Part shown: positions 32,800 through 43,790 of the stretch, piece by piece
Layout of the letters: the number at the start of each line of letters is the position of its first letter
Numbering within the stretch: position 1 is the stretch's first letter
Origin: Dugong dugon
Taxonomy: Eukaryota > Chordata > Mammalia > Sirenia > Dugongidae
Reading direction: 5' to 3'
DNA: 64,000 nt
NCBI GenBank assembly: GCA_030035585.1
Contig: CM057461.1
Coordinates: 175,223,624-175,287,623 of the forward strand
The notes under the pieces: generated by a model
Told to the model about the DNA's origin: nothing
Databases searched by the model: none
The model's input: the letters and a program-made list of their open reading frames with translations, nothing else
Position numbers and translations under genes: made by a program

Positions 32800-34520
32800 G
32801 TAGCTAAAGCCAAAAGAAGAATGATGAAGTGAAAGAGCTGAACAGAAGATTTCAAAGGGCGACTCCAGAAGACACAGTAAAGTATTATAATGACATGTGC
32901 AAAGACCTGGAGTTAGAAAACCAAAAGGGAGGAACACACTTAGCATTTCTCAAGCTGAAAGAACTGAAGAAAAAATTCAGTCCTTGAATTGCAATATTGA
33001 AGGATTCTATGGGGAAAATAGTAAACGACGCATGATGCATCAAAAGAAGATGGAAGGAATACACAGAGTCACTGTACCAAAAAGAACTGGTAGATGTTCA
33101 GCCATTTCAGGAGGTAGCATATGATCAGGAATCGATGGTACTCAAGGAAGAGGTCTTAGCTGCACTGAGAGCATTGGCGAAATACAAGTCTCCAGGAATT
33201 GATGAAATACCAACTGAGATGTTTCAGCAAACGGATGCAGTGTTGGAAATGCTCTCATCTATGCCAAGAAATTTGGAACACAGCTACCCGGCCAACTGAC
33301 TGGAAGAGATCCATATTTATGCTTGGACCCTAGAAAGGTGATCTATCCAAATGCATAAATTATCGAACAATATCACTAATATCACATACAAGTAAAATTC
33401 TGCTGAAGATTATTCAAAAGCGGCTGCAGCAGTATATGAAATGGGGAACTGCCTGAAATTCAAGCCAGATTCAGAAAAGGATGTGGAACCAGGAATATCA
33501 TTGCTGATGTCAGATGGATCCTGGCTGAAAGCAGAGAATACCAGAAGGATATTTACCTGTGTTTTATTGACTATGCAAAGGCATTTTACTGTGTGGATCG
33601 TAACAAATTATGGATAACATTGTGAAGAATGGTAATTCCTGAACACTTAACTGTGCTCATGAGGAATCTGTCCATAAATCAAGAGGCAGTCATTTGAACA
33701 GAACAAGGGGATACTGCATGGTTTAAAGTCAGGAAAGGTGTGCCTCAGGGTTGTATTGTTTCACCATACTTATTCAATCTGTATGCTGAGCAAATAATTC
33801 GAGAAGGTGGACTATAAGAGGAAGAAAGGGACATCAGGATTGAAGGAAGACTCATTAACAACCTGAGTAATGCAGATAACACAGCCTTGCTTGCTGAAAG
33901 TGAAGAGGACTTGAAGCACTTACTGATGAAGATTAAAGACTACAGCCTTCAGTATGAATTACGCCTTAACATAAAGGAAACAAAAATCCTCACAACAGGA
34001 CCAATAAGCAACACCATGATTAACGGAGAAACGATTGAAGTTGTCATGGATTTTATTTTACTTGGATCCACAATCAACACTTATGGAAGCAGCAGTCAAG
34101 AAATCAAAAGACACATTGCGCTGGGCAAATCTGCTGCAAAAGACCTCTCTAAAGTGTTAAAAAGCAAAGATGTTAGTTACCTTGAAGACTAAGGTGTGCC
34201 TGACCCAAGCCATGGTGTGCTTTCAATCTCCTCATATGCATGCGAAAGCTGGACAATAAATAAGGAATACCGAAGAAGAATTGATGCCTTCAACTTATGG
34301 TGTTGGCAAAGAATATTGAATATACCATGGACTGCCAAAAGAATGAACAAATCTGTCTTGGAAGAGGTACAGCCAGAATGCTCCTTAGAAGCAAGGATGG
34401 TGAGACTATGTCTTGTATACTTCGGACATGTTATCAAGAAGGACCAGTCCCTGGAGAAGGATATCATTCTTGGTAGAGGGTTGGCGAAAAAGGGGAAGAC
34501 ACTCAATGAGATAGATTGAC
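32800..34520 (+). pseudogene. RTE reverse transcriptase region, decayed
   Basis: The remainder of the RTE ORF. Motif A is readable near 33553-33610 ('FIDYAKAF' followed by 'CVDRN'). Motif B lies near 33735 ('VRKGVPQGCIVSPY'). Motif C near 33870 reads 'NADNTALLAE' where an active enzyme has YADD, so catalytic residues are lost. The last open pieces are 33887-34192 and 34196-34519 ('NIPWTAKRMNKSVLEE'), the C-terminal region shared by the 5'-truncated copies elsewhere. Multiple frameshifts and stops separate these segments. Confidence 0.85.
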
Positions 34521-34819
34521 ACAGTGGCTGCAACAATAGGCTTAAGCATAAACAAATATTGTGAGAATGGCACAGGACCAGGCAGTGTTTTATTCTGTTG
34601 TACATTGGGGTCGTTATTAGTCAGAACCGACCTGATGGCACCTAACAACAAGAACAACATCCAGAAATTGCTATTTGTTATTCCCATACATGTTTTTGTT
34701 AGTTTATTACACAAGGATGGATGCCTTCATAAAAAGAATCTATCCTATTATTTTAATGTGTTTTTCAAATTTACATAAATAATGTCATATTATATACCAT
34801 TTTGCAACTTAACATATTT

Positions 34820-34845
34820 TGAAATATATGTTTATGTATATATGA

Positions 34846-34877
<32 letters not shown>
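34820..34877. repeat. (TA)n / TATATG microsatellite
   Basis: A run of TA and TATG units ('gaatatatatatatatatat') directly abuts the next AfroSINE. Confidence 0.85.
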
Positions 34878-34878
<1 letters not shown>

Positions 34879-35050
34879 AGGAACCCTGGTTGCATAGTGG
34901 TTAAGAGCTCGGATGCTAACCAAAAAGTTGGAAGTTTGAATCCACCAGCTGCTCCCTGGAAACCCTATGGGGCAGTTTTACTCTGTCCTATAGGGTCACT
35001 ATGAGTCGGAATCAACTCAACGGCAACGGGTTTGGTTTTCGTTTTTTGGT
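34878..35050 (+). repeat. AfroSINE, short variant, well preserved
   Basis: 'ggaaccctggttgcatagtg', 'ccaaaaagttggaagtttg', 'ccctatggggcagttttac' and 'ctatgagtcggaatcaact' lie in order and end with 'cggcaacgggtttggttttc'. It is among the least diverged copies here. Confidence 0.92.
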
Positions 35051-35281
35051 TTATACATATGAAGAGATAGAGACATTTCTAATTCATTCATATTAACTTC
35101 TGTACTATATGAATAAATTGCCCTATATTTTTAAATTCCTTTCTGAGTACGATTGCCAGATTTGACAACTCTACTTCTGAGGGATAGTTAGGCTATTTCC
35201 ACATTTTTACTCTTAGAAATAGTGCTATATTGAACATTCTTACAACCATAAGTGAATTAACTTTGTAGACACCTACAGGGG

Positions 35282-35429
35282 AAATTACTGGATTTAAATA
35301 TATGAATATTCTTCTATACTAGTTATGGCAAAATTGCTGAGTTTAAGTACATGAACTTTCTCCTACACTGGGTACCATAAAATTGCTGTATCTAAATACA
35401 TGAATATCTTCTTATACTAGGTTATCATA
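35282..35429. repeat. 49-bp minisatellite, three copies
   Basis: Units start at 35282, 35331 and 35380, each with an 'aaatt(a/g)ctg' start, a '(t)aaatayatgaa' middle and a 'ctwyactrgg' end. A fourth partial copy begins at 35430. Confidence 0.75.
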
Positions 35430-36551
35430 AAATTTCTCTCTAAAATGTTTATAATTTATGCTCTAAGAGGGTTCCTGTTTCCCCCTACATTCTAGCATAT
35501 ACTTAGTAATATGGTTATAATTATTAAACTCACCATTCTTTTGGTATGAATGGGTACCTCATTGTTTCTTTACTTTGTATTCTTTTAGCTGTTAGTGTAA
35601 TCCAACATTACCTTTTATCTGATCAGCATATTAAGCAGTTCTGCACATAAATGACAAGGGATGGTGTATCGTGTATTATGCTTCTCATGCTGGGTCAGAA
35701 TGTGAGCAATGATTCTGGGGGTAGGAGACAGAAGGTCGTAGTCTATGAACCTCAAGCTGGACTGGCAAGCCTTAGGGGACATTGACTAAATGAGAACCTG
35801 AAGAAAAAAAAGAAAATATAGTTGTGAAGTTTCCTGCAACTTTCCTAACAGCCTCGAGAGGCTTACATGACAATGTGAAACAGTCCTTAATTAATTTAAT
35901 TTCCAGGGTGTAGAGAGGTGAACTATGTGAGCTGTCTTAGATTGACTTGTACAACAAAAACTGATAATTAACTCATAGCTAGTTGTGAGTGACAACATAC
36001 GTGATGCTAGCTAGAGATTCCTGAAGAGAACAATGGGCTTTTATGGTTTACCAAAGCTTGGCACAAACTAGGATGTTTGTTTATATCAGATATGGTCAAT
36101 GCCCCTGCCTCAATCTCCAGCTCAGTTCTGAAGAATCTTCTTCCTATTAAAGCCAGCAAATATGTCTGTGTGTAAGGGGTATGGAATGGAGTCCTCTTGT
36201 GCACCACTTCAAATCTTCCTAGCTTCACCTCTTCTTCCAGCCACTGCTGTGGAGACCAGTTTTATGCAACACAGGAGTAACCTGGTCATACCGTCCATCA
36301 GACCTGGATAGGGAACCTCTAGCTTTCTGTACAGCCAGGAAGTTCTCTAGCACCATGTTGTAGGACAACTGAGACAGCCAACCTCTCACTCACACATTTG
36401 CATCTCTGGGTACAGGGGAGTTAATGACTTGGAAGGCAACCCTTGACCAATGGGATGGAATCCCATGGATAAACATTTCTCCCTTTCCTCAGTGAACTTT
36501 CCTGAAACATACTTCATAAAGATCTAGATATCAGTTTAATCTTTGTCATTC
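35430..36551. other. Single-copy or unresolved DNA, no gene
   Basis: Moderately GC-richer at 36080-36500. No repeat family was assigned. The minus-strand frame 36007-36228 shows no motif. Confidence 0.4.
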
Positions 36552-36612
36552 TTGTTAGGTGCCGACAAGTAGATTTTCTACTAATAGTTACCCCATTTGA
36601 CAGAGTAGAATT
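36552..36612 (-). repeat. AfroSINE/RTE tail remnant (antisense)
   Basis: 'ttaggtgccgacaagtag' and 'gacagagtagaatttagg' are antisense tail sequence shared by RTE and AfroSINE. It is too short to assign further. Confidence 0.55.
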
Positions 36613-37078
36613 TAGGATTGATAAAAGGAAGAGAATCCAGCAAAGCAGATTATGAAGGTGACACAGTGAGAAAAGAAGAAAACCAGGAGAGGAAAGGGAA
36701 TAATTATGGGAGCAAATTCTTAACGGAGTGGGAGTGAGATCTACTATGCAATTGGAGAGGACAGCCATAGATTAAAACACGGAGAGTGCATCCATTGTAC
36801 CAGGATAAAAGTTACAAGGGTAAGTCAGCTGGTAAATATGGTGATGGGAGGATGAAGTTCTCTTCTGATTTCATCAATTTATTTACTTAAATTTAAAGCA
36901 ATGTCATCAGCTAAGCGAGAGGAAAGGTGAGGGGGGTTTGGATATTTAAGAGTAGATGCATAATAGTTGACGAGAAACAGATGTTCTAGATACTGATGGA
37001 GTAAGGTGACTAGGGAAAGTTTAGAATTAGTAGCAACTCCTGTCTCCTTCTTTATATCTTTTCTCATGCACTACACGA
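36613..37078 (-). repeat. L2 LINE fragment (antisense)
   Basis: 'gaaaaccaggagaggaaag', 'gtaccaggataaaagttac' and 'atgtcatcagctaagcgag' follow the antisense L2 order. It is old and decayed. Confidence 0.55.
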
Positions 37079-38530
37079 TTTAAAACAGACATTTTCATAA
37101 TTATTACAATTCTGAACTCAGCATTCTTTTTTTTTTTGTTGTTGTGCTTTAAGTGAAAGTTTACAATTCAAGTTAGTCTCTCATGCAAAAATGTATACAT
37201 AAATTGTTATGTGACCCTTGTTGCTCTTCCTATACTGTGACAGCACACTCCTTTCTACCTCGGATTTCCCGTGTCCATTCAACCAGCTCATGACCCTGTC
37301 TGCCTTCTCACCTCGCCTCTGGACAGGAGCTGCCCATTTAGTCTCATGTATCTACTTGAGCTAAGAAGCACACTCTTCACAAGTATCATTTTTTGTCCCA
37401 CAATCCAGTCTAATCTTTGTCTGAAGAGTAGGCCTTTCAAATGGTTTTAGTTTTGGCCTAACAAAGAGTCTGGTGGCCATGTCTTCTGGGGTCCCTCCAG
37501 TCTGAATCAAACCATTAAGTCTGGACTTGTTACTAGAATTTGAGTTCTGCAACCCACTTTTCTCCTGCTCCGTCAGGGACTTTCTGTTGTGTTCCTTGTC
37601 AGGGCGGTCTTTGGTGGTAGCCAGGCACCATCTAGTTTTTCTTGTCTCAGGCTGATGAAGTCACTGGTTTGTGTGGCCCTTTATGTATCTCGGGCTAATA
37701 CTTTCCTTGTGTCTTTGGTGTTCTTCATTCTCCTTTACTCCAGGTAGGTTGGGACCAATCGATGCATCTTAGATGGCCACTTGCTAGCTTTTAATACCCC
37801 AGATACCGCTCACCAAAGCGGGATGCAGAACATTTTCTTAATAAACTTTGTTATGCCAATTTACCTAGATGTCCCTTGAAATCATGGTTTTCAGACCCCT
37901 CCCCATGCTATTCTGTCCCTTGAAGTGTTTGGTTCTATTCAGGAAACTTCTTAGCTTTGGTTTAGTCCAGTTTTTCTGACTTTCCCTGTGCTGTGTGTTG
38001 TCTTTCCCTTTACCTAAGATAATTTAATTATTATCTACTATCTAGTTAGTAAATACCCCTCTCCCTCCCTCCCACCCTTGTAACCATCAAAGAACGTTTT
38101 CTTCTGTGTTTAAACCTTTTCTTGAGTTCTTATAATAGTGTTCGTATACAATATTTGTCCTTTTGTGACTGACTAAATTCACTCAGAATGATGTCTTCCA
38201 GATTCCTCGATGTTATAAGATGTTTCACAGATTCATCGCTGTTCTTTATCGTTGTGTAGTATTCCATTGTGTGAATATACCATAATTTATTTATCCATTT
38301 GTCCGTTGATGGACACCTAGGTTATTTCCATCTTTTTTGCTGTTGTGAACAGTGCTGCAACGAACATGATTATGCATATATCTATTCGTGTGACAGCTCT
38401 TATTTCTCTAGGATATATTCCAAGGAGCAGGATTGCTGGATCATATGGCACTTCTATTTCTAGCTTTTTAAGGAAGCGCCAAATCGATTTCCAAAGTGGT
38501 TGTACCATTTTACATTCCCACCAACAGTGT

Positions 38531-39025
38531 ATAAGTGTCATGGTTTGAATTATGTCCCCCAAAAAATGTGTATATCAGTTGGGCTGGGCCATGATTCCTC
38601 GTACTGTGTAATTTTCCTATATGTTGTAAATCCTGCCTCTATGATGTTAATGAGGGAGGATGGGTGGCAGTTGTGTTAGTAAGGCAGGACTGGATCTACA
38701 AGACTGGATTGTGTCCTGATGCAATCTCTTGAGATATAAAACACAGAAGTGAGCAGTGAGACAGGGGGACCTCATACCATCAAGAAAGCAGTGCCAGGAG
38801 CAGAACGCGTCCTTTGGACCATGGTCCCTGCGCAGAGAAGCTCCTAGTCTGGGGGAACACTGATGAGAAGAAGGGCGACAGAGAGAAAAAGCCTTCCCCT
38901 GGAGCTGAAGCTCTGAATTTGGACTTTTAGCCTGCTTTGACTATGAGGAAATAAACTTCTCTTCCTTAAAACCATCCACTTGTGGTATTTCTGTTGTAGC
39001 AGCACTAGATGACTAAGACAATAAA
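38531..39025 (+). mobile_element. MaLR-type solo LTR with 5-bp TSD, nested in L1 ORF2
   Basis: The LTR runs 38536-39020, beginning 'tgtcatggtttgaattatg' and ending 'gatgactaagaca'. The flanks are ATAAG (38531-38535) and ATAAA (39021-39025), a 5-bp duplication with one change. Interior marks are a TATA-like 'gagatataaaac' (about 38731) and an AATAAA at 38949-38954. The L1 resumes in register on the far side ('tgttccagtctctcc'). No retroviral genes are present. Confidence 0.85.
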
Positions 39026-40518
39026 TGTTCCAGTCTCTCCGAAAACTCTCCAGCATTTATTATTTTGTGTTTTTTGGATTAAAACTAGCCTTGTTGGGGT
39101 GAGATGATATCTCATTGTAGTTTTGATCTACATTTCTCTAATGGCTAATGATCGTGAGCATTTCTTCATGTGTCTGTTAGCTGCCTGAATAGCTTCTTTG
39201 GCGAACTTCCTGTTCATATCCTTTACCCATTTGTTTTTAATTGAATTATTTGTCTTTTTGTTGTTGAGGTTTTGTAGTATCTTGTAGATTTTAGAGATTA
39301 GACACTGATCAAATTTGTCATAGCCAAATTTTTTCCCCCAGTCTGTAGGTTGTCTTTTGACTCTTTTGATGAAGTCTTTTGATGAGCATAAGCTCCTACT
39401 TATCTAGTTTCTCTTCTGGTGTTTGTGCATTGTTACTTATGGTTTGAATTCTGTTTATGCCATGTATTAGGGCCCCTAGTGTTGTCCCTATTTTTTCTTC
39501 CATGATCTTTATCATTTTAGATTTTATATTCAGGTCTTTAATCCATTTTGAGCTACTTTTTGTGCACGGTGTGAGGTATGGGTCTTGTTTCAGTTTTTGC
39601 AGATGGATATCCAGTTACACTAGTACCATTTGTTAAAGAGACTGTCTTTTCCCCAGTTAATGGACTTTGGGCCTTTGTCAAAAATAGCTGCTCATAGATG
39701 GATGAATTTATGTCTGGATTCTCCAGTCTGTTCCGTTGGTCTATGTATCTGTTCTACCAGTACCAAGCTGTTTTGACTACTATGGCGGTATAATCAGTTC
39801 TAAAATCAGGTAGTGTGAGGCCTCCCACTTTGTTCTTATTCAGTAATGCTTTACTTATCTGGGGCCTTTCCCTTTCCATATGAAGTTGGTGATATGTTTT
39901 TCCATCTCATTAAAAAATGCCATTGGAATTTGAATCGGGATTGCTTTGTATCTGTAGATCACTTTGGGTAGAACTGACATTTTCACAACGTTGAGCATTC
40001 CTATCCATGAGCGTGCTATGTTTTTCCACTTATGTAGGTGTCTCTTGGTTTCTTGCAGTAGTGTCTTGTAGTTTTCTTTGTATAGGTCTTTTACATCTCT
40101 GGTTAGATTTATTCCTAAGTATTTTATCTTCTTGGGGGCTATTGTAAATGGTATTGATTTGGTGATTTCCTCTTCAAAATTCTGTTTTTTGTTGTAGAGG
40201 AATCCAACTAATTTTTGTATGTTTATCTTGTATCCTGATACTTTGCTGAAATCTTCTATTAGTTCCAGTAGTTTTCTTGTGGATTCTTTGGGGTTTTCTA
40301 TGTATAAGATCATATCATCTGCAAATAGAGACACTTCGACTTCTTCCCTACCAATCTGTATGCCCTTTATTTCTATTTCTAGCCTAATTGCTCTGGCTAG
40401 GACCTCCAGCACAGTGTTGAATAAGAGTGATGATAAGGGCATCTGTGTCTGGTTCCCATTCTCAAGGGGAGTGCTTTCAGACTCTCTCCATTTAGGATGT
40501 TGTTGGCTGTTGGCTTTG

Positions 40519-40562
40519 TATATTATTATTATTATTATTATTATATATATTATTATTATTAT
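40519..40562. repeat. (ATT)n microsatellite inside L1 reverse transcriptase
   Basis: Two ATT runs are split by a short 'tatatat' stretch. The equivalent region of the L1 at 22-30 kb has no such run, so it expanded after insertion or in this lineage. Confidence 0.85.
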
Positions 40563-42429
40563 GCTGAGGAATTTCCCTTCTATTCCCATTTTGCTGAGAG
40601 TTTTTTTTATCATGAATAGGTGTTGGACTTGGTCAAATGCCTTTTCTGCATCAGTTGATAAGATCATGTGGTTTTTATCTTTTATTTTATTTATGTGATT
40701 GATTACATTGACTGTTTTTCTAATGTTGAACCATTCTTGCATACCTGGTCTGAATTCCACTTGGTCGTGGTGAATTATTTTGATATGTTGTTGAATTCTA
40801 TTGGCTAGAATTTTGTTGAGGATTTTTGCGTCTATGTTCATGAGGGATAGTGGTCTGTAATTTTCTTTTTTTGTAGTGTCCTTACCTGGTTATGGTATCA
40901 GGGTTACTCTGGCTTCATAGAATGAGTTGGTGAGTATTCTATTCTTTTCTATGATCTGAAATACATTTAGATGTATTTCATTTTAGATGTATTTCTTCTC
41001 TGAACATTTGGTAGAATTCTCCAGTGAAACTGTCCAGGCCAGGCCTTTTTTTTGTTGGGAGTTTATAAGTTACCTTTTCAATCTCTTCTTTTGTTATAGG
41101 TTTATTTAGTTGTTCTACCTCTGTTTGTGTTAGTTTAGGTAGGTAGTGTGTTCTAGAAATTTGTCCATTTCCTCTAGGTTTTCAAATTTGTTAGCGTGCA
41201 ATTTTTTATAGTATTCTGTTATGATTCTTTTAATTTCAGTTGGGTCTGTTGTGATATCGCCCATCTCATTTCTTATTCAGGTTATTTGCTTCCTCTCCTG
41301 TTTTTCTTTTGTCACTTTGGCCAGTGGTTTATGATTTTGTTGATCTTTTCAAAGAATCAGCTTTTGGTCTTGTTAACTCTTTCAATTGTTTTTCTATTTT
41401 CTATTTAATTCTGCTCTAATTTTTATTGTTTGCTTTCTTCGGTGCCCAAGGGCTTCTTTCTATTTGTTTGAGTTTTAGGGTTAATGTTTTGATTTTGGCC
41501 CTTTCTTCTTTTTTGATGTGTGCATTTATTGCTATAAATTGACCTCTGAGCACTGCTTTTGCTGTGTCCCAAAGGTAGGATGTGTTTTTGTTCTCGCTTG
41601 ATTCTGTGAATTTCTTTATTCTGTCTTTAATTTCTTCTATAACTCAATAGTTTTTGAGCAAGGTGTTGTTCAGTTTCCATGTGTTTGATTTTTTTTCCTT
41701 GCTTTTTCTGTTATTGATTTCTACTTTTATGGATTTACGGTCAGAAAAGATGCTTTGTAATATTTCGACACTTTGGATTCTGTTAAGGCTTGCTTTATGG
41801 CCTAATACGTGGTCTATTCTGGAGAAAGTTCCATGTGCGTTGGAAAAGAAAGTATACTTGTCTGCTGTTGGGTGGAGTGTTCTGTATATGTGTGTGAGGT
41901 CAAGTTGGTTGATTGTGGCATTTAGATCTTCCGGGTCTTTATTGAGTTTCTTTCTGGATGTTCTGTCCTTTACTGAAAGTGGTGTGTTGAAGTCTCCTAC
42001 TATTATTGCGGAGCTGTCTTTCTTTTCAATGCTGTTAGAGTTTGTTTTATGCATTTTGGGGCCCTGTTGTTGGGTGAGTAAATATTTGTTATGGTTATGT
42101 CATCCTGGTGTATTGACCCTTTAATCATTGTATAGTGTCCTTCCTTATCCTTTGTGGCGGATTTTACTTTAAAGTCTATTTTGTCATAGATTAGTATTGC
42201 CACTCCTACTCTTTTTTGAGTGTTTGCTTGATATATTTTTTTGATCCTTTGAGTTTTAGTTTGTTTTTTCTTTAAATCTAAGGTATGTATCTTATAAGCA
42301 GCATATAGACAGACTATGTTTTTTAATCCATTCTGCCACTCTGTCTCTTTATTGGTGCATTTAGTCCATTTATATTCAGTGTAATTATTGATAGGTAGGC
42401 CTTTAGTGCTGTCATTTTGACGTGTTTTT

Positions 42430-42455
42430 TTTTGTGTGTGTGTGTGTGTGTGTTG
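42430..42455. repeat. (GT)n microsatellite between L1 ORF1 and ORF2
   Basis: A T-run followed by about nine GT units sits in the intergenic spacer of the L1. Confidence 0.8.
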
Positions 42456-42849
42456 TTGACTGTTTTTTTTGTTCCACTTAATTTTCTGTGCTGAGTAGCT
42501 TTTCTTTATGCATTTTCTTTCCATCTTTTTCATTGTTGTTGATTTTGTATTTGCTGAGTCTTTATGTTTTTCTTGTTTTTTATTATGACTTGTAGGATCA
42601 TTAGTTTCTTTTGTGGCTGCCTTAATAGTTATCCTTGTTTTTCTAAGTTTAAACCACTCTTTTATTTCTTTATTTATTTCTTGACTTCGTCTCCATATGA
42701 AAAATCTGTGACTACATTTTTTAGTCCCTTTTTGTTTTAATTTTGTCATCTTGTCTCTGTTTCCCTATTTCCAGTGTCTTAGCTTTGATTTATTTTTGTG
42801 TCTTCCCTATCTGGGTTGATATCTGGTTGCTCTGTCCTCTGTTCTAGCC

Positions 42850-43790
42850 TTGGGTTGTTATCTGATGTTATTGATTTTCTAACCAGAGGTCTCTCTTTAG
42901 TATTTCTTGTAATTTTTGCTTGGTTTTTGCAAATTCCCTAGACTTCTGTTTATCTGGAAATGCCCTAATTTTGCCACCATATTTGAGAGACAGTTTTGTG
43001 GGATATATGATCCTTGGCTGGTAATTTTTTTTCCTTCAAGGCTTTATATATGTCATCCCATTGCCTTCTTGCCTGCATGCTTTCTGCTGAGTAGCCCAAG
43101 CTTATTCTTATTGACTCTCCTTTGTAGATGACTTTTCATTTATCCCTAGCTGCTCTTAAAATTCTCTCTTTATTTTTGGTTTTGGCAAGTTTGATTATAA
43201 AATGTCTTGGTGACTTTCTTTTAGGATCTACCTTATGTGGGGTTTGATGATATCTTGGATATATATCTTGTATATTTCATGATACCAGGGAAGTCTTATG
43301 TCAACAAATCTTCAACAATTCTCTCTGTATTTTCTGTTATCCCTCTGTGTTCTGGTACTGCAATCACTCATAGGTTATTCCTCTTGATACAGTCCTACAT
43401 AATTCTTAGGGTTTCTTCATCTTTTAAATTCTTTTATCTGACTTTTCCTCAAATAAGTTGGTGTCAAGTGCTTATCTTCAATCTCACTAATTCTGAATTT
43501 CATTGCCTCAATTCTGCTCTTATGACTTTCTATTGAGTTGCCTAATTCTGATATTGTATTGTTAATCTTCTCGATTTCTGATTGCTGTCTCTCTATGGAT
43601 TCTTGCAGCCTATTAAATTTGTCATTGTGCTCTTTAGTCTTCTTAAGTTCCTCTGTTGCTTTGCCTGTGTGTTCCTTGACTTGTTCTGTGTTTTCTCTGA
43701 TCTCCTTTCTGATCTCTTGAAGAGTTCTGTGTATTAATCTTTTGTATTCTACCTCCAGTAATTCCAAGAAGTTCTCTTCCTCTGGAAAAT
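42850..43790 (-). pseudogene. L1 ORF1 (older copy), partly open
   Basis: The minus-strand open segment 43417-43767 carries the long coiled coil ('KEHTGKATEELKKTKEH', 'SEIEKINNTISELGNS', 'FRISEIEDKHL'), which trimerises ORF1p. The downstream RNA-binding domains, toward 42850, are broken. Approximate ends are set by comparison with the other L1 copies. Confidence 0.75.

Larger units (their letters stand above)
31555..34662 (+). mobile_element. Near-full-length RTE (BovB-type) LINE
   Basis: About 3.1 kb, close to the usual 3.2 kb of BovB/RTE elements. It carries a short 5' segment, an endonuclease reading frame, a broken reverse transcriptase region and the 3' end 'gtcagaaccgacctgatgg' followed by 'cacctaac' and an (AAC)-rich tail (about 34643-34659). 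The 5' end is uncertain and no TSD was found. Five other RTE fragments in the window share its 3' end, and AfroSINE tails resemble it. Confidence 0.85.
38310..42415 (-). pseudogene. L1 ORF2, disrupted (older copy)
   Basis: Starting at 42415 the frame reads 'ITLNINGLNAPIKRQ'. Endonuclease motifs 'GDFNTPLSVKDRTS' and 'RIDHVLGHK' are present, but the catalytic SDH triad member reads 'SDRKS' (His to Arg). The reverse transcriptase keeps '[13 protein letters not shown]' and '[13 protein letters not shown]'. Motif B is damaged ('[12 protein letters not shown]'). An ATT/ATA trinucleotide run (40519-40562) inserts an isoleucine-rich stretch between motifs A and B. The C-terminal segment ('[14 protein letters not shown]') at 38317-38562 is cut off by the LTR insertion. 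Clearly inactive. Confidence 0.88.
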
